Source: Pseudomonas putida (GTDB taxonomy: Bacteria > Pseudomonadota > Gammaproteobacteria > Pseudomonadales > Pseudomonadaceae). From it: DNA of 64,000 bases. The notes under the pieces were generated by a model. That model searched no databases and was not told the DNA's origin. It saw nothing but the letters and a program-made list of their open reading frames with translations. The stretch is taken from positions 1 to 64,000 of the forward strand of contig NZ_MNAH01000001.1 in NCBI RefSeq assembly GCF_001976065.1. Direction: 5' to 3'. The first letter of the stretch is position 1. Each line of letters opens with the position of its first letter. Of this stretch, positions 43,191 through 54,967 are shown one piece after another. Both the position numbers and the translations under genes were made by a program.

Positions 43191-44447
43191 TCAACGTATC
43201 GACACGACTTTTCTGTCCCTGTTTTCCTTGATTGCTGACACTGAGAGGTTGCCGGTGGCCGCTTCCTGGATGTGCTCGCTCCACCACTTCATCATTGGGC
43301 GTCTGCGCTCTATGTAGTCCGCTCGGTTATAGGCGCTGCGTACCTCGTCTTTATCGACGTGGGCAAGCGCAACCTCGATCAACTCAGGATCACAGCCCTG
43401 CTCGTTGAGGATGGTGCTCGCCATTGATCGCATGCCATGACTTACCAAACGCCCTTCGAAACCCATACGCTTTAGCGCCATGTTAGCGGTCTGGCTGTTG
43501 CAGTGAGTGCGAGGGTTCCGGTCTGCAGGAAAAACGTATTCCCTGTTTCCACTGTAGGGCTTGATGGCCTCTAGGAGTGCCAGAGACTGCTCCGTGAGAG
43601 GGATAATGTGTATGCGACGTTTCTTCATGCGCTCCGCTGGGATCGTCCAGATTTTCTTCTCGAAGTCGATGTCAGCCCAGCGAGTGGTGGCGGCCTCTGC
43701 GGGTCGGGTCATCGTATGGAGCTGCCATTCGATTAGGCAGCGAGTTGTTCTTTTAATGCTGGCGTTGGCAATTGCCACCATGAGCTCATTTAGCTCATCG
43801 GGCGGCAGTGCCGCCATATTTTTCTTTTTTGGTTTCTTAAAGACCGAGCGAATCCCGCTAAGGGGGTTAGCATGGATGAGCCCATAATTCACCCCATAAG
43901 TCATTATCTCGTTGAGGCGCTGGGTCAGCCGTTTAACAGTCTCCAAACTACCTTTGGTCTCAAGAGGTCTGAGCAAATTGATGACCTTAGGGGCGCTGAT
44001 TGCGGAAATTGGGGTTGAGCCCATGTCCGGGAAGATGTGGAGCGTGAGCGAGCGCCAAATATCTTCAGCGTAGGCAGTTGTCACTGAGTCTTTCTTTAGT
44101 TCAAACCATGCCGTCGCCACGTTTTGAAACGTGTGCTCTGTCGCGGCTTTTTTCACTTGGCGATCAGCATCGCGCTGCTCTTTCGGATCTAGTCCCTGGG
44201 CGACAAGCTCCCTAGCCTCAACTGTCCGTTTGCGGGCTTGGGCCAGGCTGATCTCGGGAAAGGTACCTAATCCCATATTGATCCGTTTTTTGGTCACGGG
44301 ATGGATATAGTTGAAATTCCATAGCCTTGAGCCATTGACTCTCACTCGCATTTGGAGGCCGTTGCCATCCGTGAGTGTGTAGTCCTTTTCCTTAGGCTTG
44401 GCGGCTTTGACTTTCATGTCTGAAAGGCGCGTGGCTTGGGCGCACAT
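43191..44447 (-). CDS. P4-type tyrosine integrase of the ssrA island
   Basis: A 418-aa integrase with the DUF4102 arm-binding domain at the N-terminus (LSDMKVKAAKPKEKDYTLTD) and a catalytic domain with the Arg of MTRPAEAATT (near 248), HGMRS (near 345), LAHVDKDEVRSAY and the Tyr of NRADYIERRR (near 381). All catalytic residues look present, so it should be active. The ATG at 44447 is chosen for fit with the family; the open frame runs on to 44519 across a repeat cluster. Its 5' end points at ssrA, 185 bp away, the usual layout for islands inserted in the 3' end of tmRNA. Confidence 0.92.
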   Translation of the reverse strand: MCAQATRLSDMKVKAAKPKEKDYTLTDGNGLQMRVRVNGSRLWNFNYIHPVTKKRINMGLGTFPEISLAQARKRTVEARELVAQGLDPKEQRDADRQVKKAATEHTFQNVATAWFELKKDSVTTAYAEDIWRSLTLHIFPDMGSTPISAISAPKVINLLRPLETKGSLETVKRLTQRLNEIMTYGVNYGLIHANPLSGIRSVFKKPKKKNMAALPPDELNELMVAIANASIKRTTRCLIEWQLHTMTRPAEAATTRWADIDFEKKIWTIPAERMKKRRIHIIPLTEQSLALLEAIKPYSGNREYVFPADRNPRTHCNSQTANMALKRMGFEGRLVSHGMRSMASTILNEQGCDPELIEVALAHVDKDEVRSAYNRADYIERRRPMMKWWSEHIQEAATGNLSVSAIKENRDRKVVSIR

Positions 44448-44448
44448 G

Positions 44449-44519
44449 GTGTATCCCAATGCTGTTTGTGTATTCCAAAAATTACCAGCTGAGAGCTTGG
44501 AATACCACTTGGAATACAC
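44449..44519. promoter_or_regulatory. repeat cluster upstream of integrase, likely arm sites/operator
   Basis: Four copies of one motif: GTGTATCCCAA (44449-44459), GTGTATTCCAA (44468-44478), TTGGAATACC (44497-44506) and TTGGAATACAC (44509-44519). The first two are in one direction and the last two are inverted. Such repeats beside int and att are usual for integrase arm binding or for excisionase/autorepression. Confidence 0.6.
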
Positions 44520-44591
44520 GTTTGCATGGATGTCTATGGACGCTGATAGATCATGATGGCGCTGAAGGCCCCATGTTTGCTGGGTTTAAGG

Positions 44592-44620
44592 CACAAAAAA
44601 AGACGTCCTTGGACGTCTTT
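44592..44620 (-). terminator. tmRNA terminator
   Basis: On the minus strand AAAGACGTCC-AA-GGACGTCTTT followed by more T. A 10-bp perfect stem 12 bp after the 3' end of tmRNA. If native, the island crossover lies left of it; if not, the terminator came with the island. Confidence 0.93.
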
Positions 44621-44631
44621 AGATGTTTGAT

Positions 44632-45028
44632 TGGTGGAGCCGGGGGGATTTGAACCCCCGTCCGCCAGTACTCCGCTGTCGGTACTACATGCGTAGCCGT
44701 GTCTATTAAGTTAACCCTCAGCGACCCGACGGGCAGGGTGCTTTGGGCGAGTTGTGTAAGTTTTAGCCGCTTCGTCCACAACGTACTGCACGGCGATTCT
44801 GTTCTATATGACAATCACTTTGGGTTTACAGACATCCCCTGGTGATTGCTGGACCCGAAGGTACCAGAAGCTCAGGGCTAAGGCTGCTTACGCAGCGAGA
44901 GCGAATTCCTGGCCGTAGTTTTCGTCATTGGCAACTATAAGTAGTTGCAACAGTGGATTTACGAGTTCTGTTACCAACTCGGCATGCACCTAAAGTTTCG
45001 CAACCGGCGTCGAATCCTAAACGGCCCC
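44632..45028 (-). ncRNA. ssrA: tmRNA
   Basis: A 397-nt tmRNA. The 5' end GGGGCCG (from 45028) pairs with CGGCTCC near the 3' CCA (ends 44632) to make the tRNA-like acceptor stem, and GGGGGTTCAAATCCCCC forms the T arm. The tag frame at 44932-44888 reads ANDENYGQEFALAA and stop, the Pseudomonas type. With SmpB it frees stalled ribosomes and marks the nascent chain for proteolysis. Its 3' end is a common island attachment site, and the integrase beside it agrees. The gene itself looks whole. Confidence 0.97.
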
Positions 45029-45091
45029 GAACTCATTGCTCGTGAATCGTATGAGCAACAAGCAGGTGTAGTCTACGCCAATGTGGCGCGG

Positions 45092-45115
45092 AAGGCCAAC
45101 CCGAAGGTTGGCCTT
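45092..45115 (-). terminator. UUCG hairpin after small periplasmic gene
   Basis: On the minus strand AAGGCCAACC-TTCG-GGTTGGCCTT, a 10-bp stem with a stable UUCG tetraloop, just past the stop at 45124. A T-run is missing, yet the place and strength fit a terminator, and it keeps transcription out of ssrA. Confidence 0.75.
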
Positions 45116-45123
45116 GCCTGTGA

Positions 45124-45399
45124 TCACTTTTTGGTAGGGCTGCGCTGCTGGATTTTCTCCAGCATCTGGCCGGAGATCTCGATGCAGTCCTTGTCGTTAC
45201 CGGCTGCCTTGGCCTTTTCCGCATCCGCCAGTGCAGTTTTTGCGTTATCCATGGCGCTCTCTGATACGGCAGGCGCGGTGGTGATGGCGTTCTTCAGTTT
45301 GGCGATGTTCCCGTCACAAAGATTCTCGTCCGCCGCAAACACCGGCGATGTCAACAGTGCAGCAGAAATGAACAATCCAGCCATTGCAGAGTGCTTCAT
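45124..45399 (-). CDS. small secreted hypothetical protein
   Basis: A 91-aa protein with a signal peptide (MKHSAMAGLFISAALLTSP, cut after VFA) and a helical mature part, ADENLCDGNIAKLKNAIT and on, with Cys in LCDGN and KDCIE that could form one disulfide. AAGGAG lies six bases before the ATG at 45399. It is probably periplasmic. Small proteins of this make are common in fluorescent pseudomonads, but I know no function. Confidence 0.8.
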   Translation of the reverse strand: MKHSAMAGLFISAALLTSPVFAADENLCDGNIAKLKNAITTAPAVSESAMDNAKTALADAEKAKAAGNDKDCIEISGQMLEKIQQRSPTKK

Positions 45400-45571
45400 G
45401 GGTATCTCCTTGCGCATGAGGGCTCGGTGCTGCCGGTAGATCGGGCTGCCGTCCGAGGTGGTTATAAGCCCTTATGAAGGGCCTAGCTAAATGACTATAG
45501 CCGCGCGCAGGAATTCGGTTATTTTTTGCGAGGTAGTGAAAATGCTGGCGCTTGTCGACGCCTATGAAAAA

Positions 45572-45596
45572 GGGGTCACGCCAGTGACCCCGTATT
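45572..45596 (-). terminator. lactate operon terminator
   Basis: On the minus strand GGGGTCAC-TGGC-GTGACCCC followed by TTTTTCAT, 18 bp past the dld stop. It ends the lldP-lutABC-dld transcript. Confidence 0.92.
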
Positions 45597-45609
45597 CAAC
45601 CGTGCGTTT

Positions 45610-48416
<2,807 letters not shown>

Positions 48417-48420
<4 letters not shown>

Positions 48421-49088
48421 TGGTCCTCCAGGATCAACACCACCAGGTCTTTCGGACCGTGGGCGCCGTAGGCCAGCACTTGTTCGATGTCAGCGGTTTT
48501 TGACGGGCCGGACACCAGCAGGGCATTGGTTGGCATTCCCTGGGCCCATTCGAACTCCTGTTGGACCTGATAGAAGTTATCGCGGATTGTACTGGCCTTG
48601 AGCAGGGCGAAATGCACCGGCGGCGCCAGGCTCATCAGGCGCGGTTCTTCGCGCGTCGGCCAGATAATCAGGCTGCCCGTGGCGGCGATTGCGCCCAGGG
48701 TGGTGGTCAGGCTGGCCGGGGTGTCGTTGAATAGCTCGGCTTTCCATTCTTCAATCGGACGGTCGTAGGCCTTGAGCGCCGGCAGCCCGGGATTTGTCGC
48801 CCAGTGCTGAGTGACGCGTTGCCCGTGCGGCGTAGTCGGCGCGATCAACAGGCTGGGCAGTTGGCGCTCCTGCAGCAGTGTCGCCAACAGCGCCGGCCAT
48901 TTTTCGCCGGACGTCAGATGGATTTCCGTGTGCACCGCTTCCATCAGTTTGCGCAGCTGCGGGATGCGTTGTTCCGGGGTGTAGCTATAGGGCTGTGTCA
49001 CCAGATCGACATCGAAGTTGTCAGCCACTGGCGTGGTGCCTGTCAGGCTTTTGCGCAGTTTGGCGAGGATGTTTTGCTTGGCACTCAT
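48417..49088 (-). CDS. lutC: L-lactate utilization protein LutC/LldG
   Basis: A 223-aa LUD-domain protein, one of three subunits of the non-flavin L-lactate dehydrogenase complex. The core has TTTLGAIAATGSLIIWPTRE and the C-terminus HGPKDLVVLILED, typical of LutC. The start at 49088 overlaps the lutB stop (TGATG), so the longer upstream frame is not used. Confidence 0.9.
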
Positions 49089-50542
49089 CAACGGTCTCCC
49101 TGTTTGGCCAGATGCTCGCGAGCCATGTCGTGCAGTGAGCGGGCAGCGGGTTTGGGCGCACTGTGGTTCTGCGTCCACGGGCCGACATTCTTTGGCGCAA
49201 GGGCGCGCAGGCGAGTCGCGGCCAGGCCGAACAGGCGGTACAGCGTCGGCGAACTGTTGAGCCTGGCCCAGGCGTTCCAGATGAACCGTTCTTTGCGCGA
49301 GTACTTGCTGCCCTGGCCGCGCATCACTTGATGAGGGCTGTCGGGCGCCTTGACGTTTTCTTCCCGCAGGCGACGCAGCAATGCAGGAATCGGAATTTTG
49401 ACCGGGCACACCTCGCCGCAGGCACCGCACAACGAAGAGGCGCTGGGGTGGTCCGGGACTTTCGCCAGGCCAACCATGTGCGGGGTGATGATTTTTCCGA
49501 TAGGGCCGGGGTAGACCTCGCCGTAGGCATGACCTCCGATTCGAGTGTAGACCGGGCAATGGTTCATGCAGGCGCCGCAGCGGATGCAATTCAGCGTCTG
49601 GCGCAGTTCGCTGTCGGCAAAGGCCTGGCTGCGACCGTTGTCGAGCAGCACCAGGTGCACTTCCTGAGGGCCGTCGAGCTCATGTTCCTTGCGCGGCCCG
49701 GAGATCATGTTGACGTAGGTGGTGATCGGGATGCCCAGGGCCGAGCGAGTCAGTAACGACAGCAGCGGCACCACGTCGCGCAGGTTCTCTACGACTTTTT
49801 CGATGCCGGTGACGGCGATGTGCACCGGCGGCACCGTAGTGGTCATGCGGCCGTTGCCTTCGTTTTCCACCAGCAGCAGGGTGCCGGTCTCGGCCACGGC
49901 GAAGTTGACGCCGGAGACGCCGATGTCCGCTTCGAAGAATTTCTGCCGCAGGACCCTGCGACCGATCTGAATGAGTTGGTCAACGTCCTTGGTGTATTCC
50001 ACGCCAAGTTTGTCGTGGAACAAGGACGCGACCTGACCGGCGTTCTTGTGGATTGCCGGCATAATGATGTGTGAAGGCTTCTCGTGGTCGAGCTGGACGA
50101 TGTACTCGCCCATGTCCGATTCCAGGCATTCAATGCCCTGTTCAGCGAGGACGTGGTTCATCTCCATTTCTTCGCTGACCATCGATTTGCCCTTGATCAC
50201 TTGCCGCCCCTCGTGAGCGCGGATGATCGAGAGGACGATGCTGTTGGCTTCGTCCACCGTTTCCGCCCAGTGCACTGTCACACCGTTGCGGGTCAGGTTT
50301 TGTTCAAGTTGCTCGAGCAGCTCGGGCAACTTGGATAACGCACGGGCGCGGACGGCATTGCCCAGCGCGCGCAGGTGTTCTCTTTCGTGGGCATCGCTGA
50401 AAGCCGCGGCCCGCTTGGTCATCAGCGAATCCATCGCCTTGCGGAAGTTGCCTCGCAATTGCGCATCACCCAAGGCCTCGTGAGCCCGGGTGCGGAAGTC
50501 TTCTTCTACGGCAACCGTAGGAATAATCTCGACGGCACTCAT
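49088..50542 (-). CDS. lutB: L-lactate utilization Fe-S protein LutB/LldF
   Basis: A 484-aa Fe-S subunit of the L-lactate oxidation complex. The LUD domain covers ~70-300 (VIKGKSMVSEEMEMNHVL, then VAETGTLLLVENEGNGRM). Two 4Fe-4S clusters are at CIRCGACMNHCPVY (near 316) and CGACGEVCPVKIPI (near 367). The start at 50542 overlaps the end of lutA (ATGA), which decides it over the longer frame. Stoichiometry with LutA and LutC is likely kept by coupling. Confidence 0.92.
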   Translation of the reverse strand: MSAVEIIPTVAVEEDFRTRAHEALGDAQLRGNFRKAMDSLMTKRAAAFSDAHEREHLRALGNAVRARALSKLPELLEQLEQNLTRNGVTVHWAETVDEANSIVLSIIRAHEGRQVIKGKSMVSEEMEMNHVLAEQGIECLESDMGEYIVQLDHEKPSHIIMPAIHKNAGQVASLFHDKLGVEYTKDVDQLIQIGRRVLRQKFFEADIGVSGVNFAVAETGTLLLVENEGNGRMTTTVPPVHIAVTGIEKVVENLRDVVPLLSLLTRSALGIPITTYVNMISGPRKEHELDGPQEVHLVLLDNGRSQAFADSELRQTLNCIRCGACMNHCPVYTRIGGHAYGEVYPGPIGKIITPHMVGLAKVPDHPSASSLCGACGEVCPVKIPIPALLRRLREENVKAPDSPHQVMRGQGSKYSRKERFIWNAWARLNSSPTLYRLFGLAATRLRALAPKNVGPWTQNHSAPKPAARSLHDMAREHLAKQGDR

Positions 50543-51363
50543 TGGGCACCCCCGGTACGCTGCCAGAGGAAACTGGCCAGGTGTTGGCCGCGCAACGCTT
50601 CCTTCTGTTTCTCCAGCGAGCCGTTGATGTTCATCAGGCAACCGCAGTCGGCACTGAGTACCTGGTGCGCACCGGATTGCTTCAGCGAGCGAGTCTTGTC
50701 AGCCACCATCGCGCCGGAAATGTCTGGCATTCGGACGCTGAAAGTCCCACCGAAGCCACAGCATTCGCTTTCGTGACTGTGCTCGACCCGTTCCACGTTG
50801 CTCAATTGCGCCAACAGTTCGCGCCCGTGCAGGTGGGTGTTCATTTCACGGCGTGCCGAACACGATGTATGCAGCGCGACTTTCACCGGCGTGCCGCTGT
50901 CCTTGAGCTGCACTTTGCAGACAAACAACAGGAATTCGGCCAGCTCATAGGTCCTGGCAGCCAGCGCCTGTACCTGTTTCAACGTGTCCGGCTCATCCTT
51001 GAACAGGTCGGCATAATGTTCGCGCAACATGCCCGCGCAGGAGCCCGAAGGCACCACTACCGGATAATCCCCGGCGAACAGCGCCAGTTGCGAGCGCGCG
51101 ACGGTCCTGGCCTGCTCGGTGTAGCCCGAAGTGTAGGCCGGTTGCCCGCAGCAGCTTTGCCCTTGCGGGTACTCGACACGGATGCCTTCGCGCTCCAGCA
51201 AGTGGATCGCGTCCATTCCGGCTTGCGGGTAGAACAGATCCACTACGCAGGTCCCGAACAGGTACACCCGTTGCGGTTTTTCGCTGGGGTATTGCCGAGG
51301 CTCGGGCAGTGGCGGGGCGACACGGGTCGCATTCGGCACAGCGTTGTAAAAAAGCTCGCTCAT
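50539..51363 (-). CDS. lutA: L-lactate utilization protein LutA/LldE
   Basis: A 274-aa protein of the CCG (DUF224) family, with two cysteine-rich repeats: GQSCCGQPAYTSGY near 73 and ESECCGFGGTFSVRM near 199, which bind Fe-S or act in electron transfer. It is the first of the three lut genes and lies 151 bp after lldP. With LutB and LutC it oxidises L-lactate to pyruvate. Confidence 0.92.
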   Translation of the reverse strand: MSELFYNAVPNATRVAPPLPEPRQYPSEKPQRVYLFGTCVVDLFYPQAGMDAIHLLEREGIRVEYPQGQSCCGQPAYTSGYTEQARTVARSQLALFAGDYPVVVPSGSCAGMLREHYADLFKDEPDTLKQVQALAARTYELAEFLLFVCKVQLKDSGTPVKVALHTSCSARREMNTHLHGRELLAQLSNVERVEHSHESECCGFGGTFSVRMPDISGAMVADKTRSLKQSGAHQVLSADCGCLMNINGSLEKQKEALRGQHLASFLWQRTGGAQ

Positions 51364-51514
51364 CAGGCGTGTCTCCGGGTGGGCCCGGTTATCCGTCCGC
51401 TGAGGCCGCTGAATATAGACAGAGATGCTTTCAGCAGCCTTGCAGACCGGGTGGTGAATAGCTGACGCCGGGGTCGTGGCCCGGCGTCGGTTTTTTCCTT
51501 CTCGCCTGTAGTAC

Positions 51515-53209
51515 TTAGTGCACCAGCATGCCGGTGAACCAGTAGGCCTGGGCCAGGGTGATCAGGCCGACAATCGTTGCAAAGAACAGGCTGTGCTTGA
51601 GGGTGAAGCGGAAAAGGTCCGATTCCTTGCCCACCAGGCCGGTCGCGGCGCAGGCCACGGCGATCGATTGAGGCGAGATCATCTTGCCGGTCACGCCGCC
51701 GCTGGTGTTCGCCGCCACCAGCAAGGTGTCGTTGACGCCGATCTGGTGGGCGGTGGTCGCCTGCAACGAGCTGAACAGTGCGTTGGACGAGGTATCGGAA
51801 CCGGTCAGGAACACGCCCAGCCAGCCAAGGAACGGCGAGAAGAACGGGAAGGCGGCGCCCGTGCCGGCCAGGACCAACGCCATGGTCGAGGACATGCCCG
51901 AGTAGTTGGTGACGAACGCGAAGGCCAGCACCATGCCGATGGACAGGATCGGCCAGCGCAGTTCGTAGAAGGTCTCTTTCAAAGTGGTAAGACCAGTTTT
52001 GAAGTTGATCTTCAGGACCAGCATCGAGATCAGCGCCGAGAAGAAAATCGCGGTGCCGGTGGCGGAAATCGGGTCAAGCTTGAACACGGCCGGGAGGGCG
52101 GTCGGCGCGGCCACGATCGGTGCCACCTTGATCACCATTTGATCCAGGTGCGGGATGGCGAAGTTGAACACGAAGCTGTACATCGAGCCGCCGGCGGCAA
52201 ACATCGCCTTGAACGGCTTGAGGGTCCAGATGGTTACCAGCACGGTCAGGATCAGGAACGGCGACCAGGCTTTGAAAATTTCACCCAGGCTGTAGGGCGA
52301 CGCCACGGTGGTGCGCTTCTGGCCGAAACCACCGGCACTGGCGCTGACCACCGAAGCCGATACGGCACCGACGATGTGCTGGCCGGCGGCGCGTCTTGGC
52401 TGCCAGACCTTGAGGAACAGGGTCAGGGAAACCAGGCTGGCCAGGGCCGAGGTGATGTCCGGCAGTTCCGGGCCGATGAAGTTGGAGGTGAAATACTGGG
52501 TCACGGCGAAGCTCAAGCCCGCAACCAGTGCGGCCGGCCAGGTTTCGCGCACGCCGCGCAGGCCATCCATCATGAACACCAGCCAGAATGGCACGAACAG
52601 CGACAGCAGCGGCAACTGGCGGCCGGTCATGGCGCCGATCTTGAAGGCGTCGATGCCGGTCACTTGCCCGGCGACGATGATCGGAATACCAAGGGCACCG
52701 AAGGCTACCGGCGCGGTGTTCGCGATCAGGCACAGGCCCGCGGCATACAGCGGGTTGAAGCCCAGTCCTACGAGCAGCGCGGCGGTGATCGCCACCGGTG
52801 CACCGAAGCCGGCTGCACCTTCGAGGAATGCACCGAAGCAGAAGCCGATCAGCAGCACTTGCAGGCGCTGGTCGTCGGTGATCGACAGCACCGAGCTGCG
52901 GATCACTTCGAACTGGCCACTCTTGACCGTCAGTTTGTAGAGGAAGACCGCCGCCACGATGATCCAGGCGATCGGCCACAGGCCATAGGCAAAGCCATAC
53001 CCGGCGGCGGCGAACGCCATGTCCACGGGCATCTTGAAGGCAATGATTGCCACCAGGATCGACAAGGCCAGGGTGATGCTGCCGGCCACGTGTCCTTTGA
53101 GGCGGAACACGGCCAGGGCCAGGAAGAAAAACACAATGGGAATGACGGCTGCGAGTGCGGACAGGCCGAGGCTGCCGAGCGGGCTGTAGAGCTGTTGCCA
53201 GGTTTGCAT
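51515..53209 (-). CDS. lldP: L-lactate permease
   Basis: A 564-aa inner-membrane protein of the LctP family with ~13 hydrophobic helices. Family marks are [20 protein letters not shown] (near 131) and [18 protein letters not shown] (near 470). It takes up lactate with protons. It is the first gene of the minus-strand operon, and an LldR-type operator lies just upstream of its start. Confidence 0.95.
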   Translation of the reverse strand: MQTWQQLYSPLGSLGLSALAAVIPIVFFFLALAVFRLKGHVAGSITLALSILVAIIAFKMPVDMAFAAAGYGFAYGLWPIAWIIVAAVFLYKLTVKSGQFEVIRSSVLSITDDQRLQVLLIGFCFGAFLEGAAGFGAPVAITAALLVGLGFNPLYAAGLCLIANTAPVAFGALGIPIIVAGQVTGIDAFKIGAMTGRQLPLLSLFVPFWLVFMMDGLRGVRETWPAALVAGLSFAVTQYFTSNFIGPELPDITSALASLVSLTLFLKVWQPRRAAGQHIVGAVSASVVSASAGGFGQKRTTVASPYSLGEIFKAWSPFLILTVLVTIWTLKPFKAMFAAGGSMYSFVFNFAIPHLDQMVIKVAPIVAAPTALPAVFKLDPISATGTAIFFSALISMLVLKINFKTGLTTLKETFYELRWPILSIGMVLAFAFVTNYSGMSSTMALVLAGTGAAFPFFSPFLGWLGVFLTGSDTSSNALFSSLQATTAHQIGVNDTLLVAANTSGGVTGKMISPQSIAVACAATGLVGKESDLFRFTLKHSLFFATIVGLITLAQAYWFTGMLVH

Positions 53210-53261
53210 ATGGGGTGGCCCCTAATTGTTGTTGGTCAGGCACTGATCAGCGTTCTTGGTT

Positions 53262-53278
53262 AATTGGCAAGACCAATT
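53262..53278. promoter_or_regulatory. LldR operator
   Basis: AATTGGCAAGACCAATT: inverted repeat with AATTGG and CCAATT arms, 5-bp spacer, in the lldP-lldR gap. It matches the FadR-subfamily (LldR/PdhR) operator pattern. LldR probably holds the operon off until lactate binds. Confidence 0.85.
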
Positions 53279-53472
53279 TACAATCGCTGTTGGCTAGGGT
53301 AAAAGTCTTGTAGGCGGTGTGTCAATTTGCCGCCCTAAAACTTTTGTCGTAGGCAGGGGTTTGCGAAGGATCTGCCCGGCTCGGGCAATGGTCGCGTGGC
53401 AGGTGCCTGCGCCTCATGGATAGGCCAGAATAGAGCCCCGGCGCACCGTCGGGATGGTGGAGAAATTGAGTT

Positions 53473-54240
53473 ATGGCGTTTGATCAGATTCGGCAACGCC
53501 GTTTGTCTGACGATATTGTCGAGCAGCTCGAGGGCATGATCCTTGAGGGCACGCTGAAGGCGGGTGAGCGCTTGCCGGCCGAGCGCGCCTTGGCCGAGCA
53601 ATTTGGCGTTTCGCGTCCTTCGTTGCGCGAGGCTATTCAGAAACTGACGGCCAAGGGACTGCTGGTCAGTCGTCAGGGTGGCGGCAATTACGTGGTCGAG
53701 TCCCTGGGCACGACATTCAGTGATCCACTGTTGCATCTTCTGGAAAGCAACCCCGAAGCCCAGCGCGATCTGCTGGAGTTTCGCCACACGCTGGAAGCGT
53801 CCTGCGCCTATTACGCGGCCTTACGCGCCACCGACGTTGATCGCGAACGACTGACTGCAGCGTTCAATCAATTGCAGGACTGCTATTCGCGTCACGATGA
53901 AGTCAGTCGGGCGGAAGAGGGGGCAGCGGATGCGAAGTTTCACCTGGCGATCGCCGAAGCCAGTCACAACGCGGTGTTGCTGCATACCATTCGAGGGCTG
54001 TTCGACCTGCTCAAGCGCAACGTGGTGACGAACATCGGCGGCATGTACAGGCAGCGCACGGAAACCCGCGACATGCTGATTACGCAGCACCGGGAGTTGT
54101 ACCTGGCGATTATCGAAGGTCGGGCGGAACAGGCGCGGGAAGTCTCCAGTCGACACATTCTGTACGTGCAGGAGGTGCTGGAGGAGGTGCGTCAGGAAGT
54201 GCAGCGCGTGGCTCGGGCGGAGCGGCGCAAGGGGATGTAG
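53473..54240 (+). CDS. lldR: FadR-family regulator LldR
   Basis: A 255-aa GntR/FadR-family regulator. The winged helix at ~10-70 contains PAERALAEQFGVSRPSLREA. The all-helical FCD effector domain follows, with metal/ligand histidines in AKFHLAIAEASHN and TQHRELYLAI. It is divergent from lldP with an operator in between and should sense lactate. Confidence 0.92.
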   Translation: MAFDQIRQRRLSDDIVEQLEGMILEGTLKAGERLPAERALAEQFGVSRPSLREAIQKLTAKGLLVSRQGGGNYVVESLGTTFSDPLLHLLESNPEAQRDLLEFRHTLEASCAYYAALRATDVDRERLTAAFNQLQDCYSRHDEVSRAEEGAADAKFHLAIAEASHNAVLLHTIRGLFDLLKRNVVTNIGGMYRQRTETRDMLITQHRELYLAIIEGRAEQAREVSSRHILYVQEVLEEVRQEVQRVARAERRKGM

Positions 54241-54248
54241 TCAGTCAG

Positions 54249-54355
54249 CGATCGTTCCCACGCTCTGCGTGGGAGTGCATCCCGTGACGCTCCGCGTCAC
54301 AAAGCGGACGCAGAGTGTCCATAGCTGCATTCCCACGCAGAGCGTGGGAACGATC
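54249..54355. repeat. REP-like inverted repeat pair
   Basis: CGATCGTTCCCACGC at 54249-54263 and its inverse ending GCGTGGGAACGATC at 54355, each with a small inner palindrome (CCCACGCTCTGCGTGGG). The middle holds GTGACGCTCCGCGTCAC. This is the extragenic palindrome type abundant in fluorescent pseudomonads. It lies between the converging lldR and smpB and may stop transcription from both sides. Confidence 0.85.
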
Positions 54356-54366
54356 AGGGCCAGGAA

Positions 54367-54849
54367 TTAATCTTCCTTGCCCTTATTGCGCACCGCGCGC
54401 TGCAATTCGCGCCCGGCGTCGCGTTCGCGCTCGGTATCGCGCTTGTCGTATTCCTTCTTGCCCTTGCCCAGGGCAATCTCGCACTTGACCATGTGCTTGC
54501 TCCAGTACCAGGACAGGCACACGCAGGCGTAGCCTTTTTGCTGCACGGCGGCGGCAAGCTTTTCCAGCTCCCGCCGGTTGAGCAGCAATTTTCGCGTGCG
54601 CACCGGATCGGCGATGACGTGGGTGCTGGCGGTCGTCAGGGGCGTGATGTGACTGCCGAGCAGCCAGGCTTCGCCATCCTTGAGCAGTACGTAACTGTCA
54701 ACCAGTTGCAACTTGCTTGCCCGCAGACTTTTTACTTCCCAGCCGGCCAGGACCAGACCAGCCTCGAACCGATGTTCGATGAAGTAATCGTGTCGCGCCT
54801 TTTTATTTTGCGCGATGGTCCCTGTTGGGTGTTTCTTCTGTTTAGCCAT
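54367..54849 (-). CDS. smpB: SsrA-binding protein SmpB
   Basis: A 160-aa protein that carries tmRNA to stalled ribosomes. It starts [20 protein letters not shown], has [15 protein letters not shown] (OB core) and the basic C-terminal tail with [17 protein letters not shown] that enters the empty mRNA channel. The start at 54849 gives normal length; the longer frame is not used. Its partner ssrA is 9 kb to the left, a short distance that is usual in this genus. Confidence 0.97.
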   Translation of the reverse strand: MAKQKKHPTGTIAQNKKARHDYFIEHRFEAGLVLAGWEVKSLRASKLQLVDSYVLLKDGEAWLLGSHITPLTTASTHVIADPVRTRKLLLNRRELEKLAAAVQQKGYACVCLSWYWSKHMVKCEIALGKGKKEYDKRDTERERDAGRELQRAVRNKGKED

Positions 54850-54967
54850 AGGGGCGGCATTATAGGGAGTTGCGCGCGAGTCGGCTACGGTGTTGCTGCG
54901 TGCTTGAGCAGGTTGATTGAATCCCGGACAATGCGGCCTCTTTTTTGAACGCTTGGTCGTAATAACG

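Noticed and set aside
51518..53263. 581-aa open frame antisense to lldP
   Set aside because: Complete overlap with a clear LctP permease; composition is His/Gln/Gly/Arg-rich as expected of a shadow frame.
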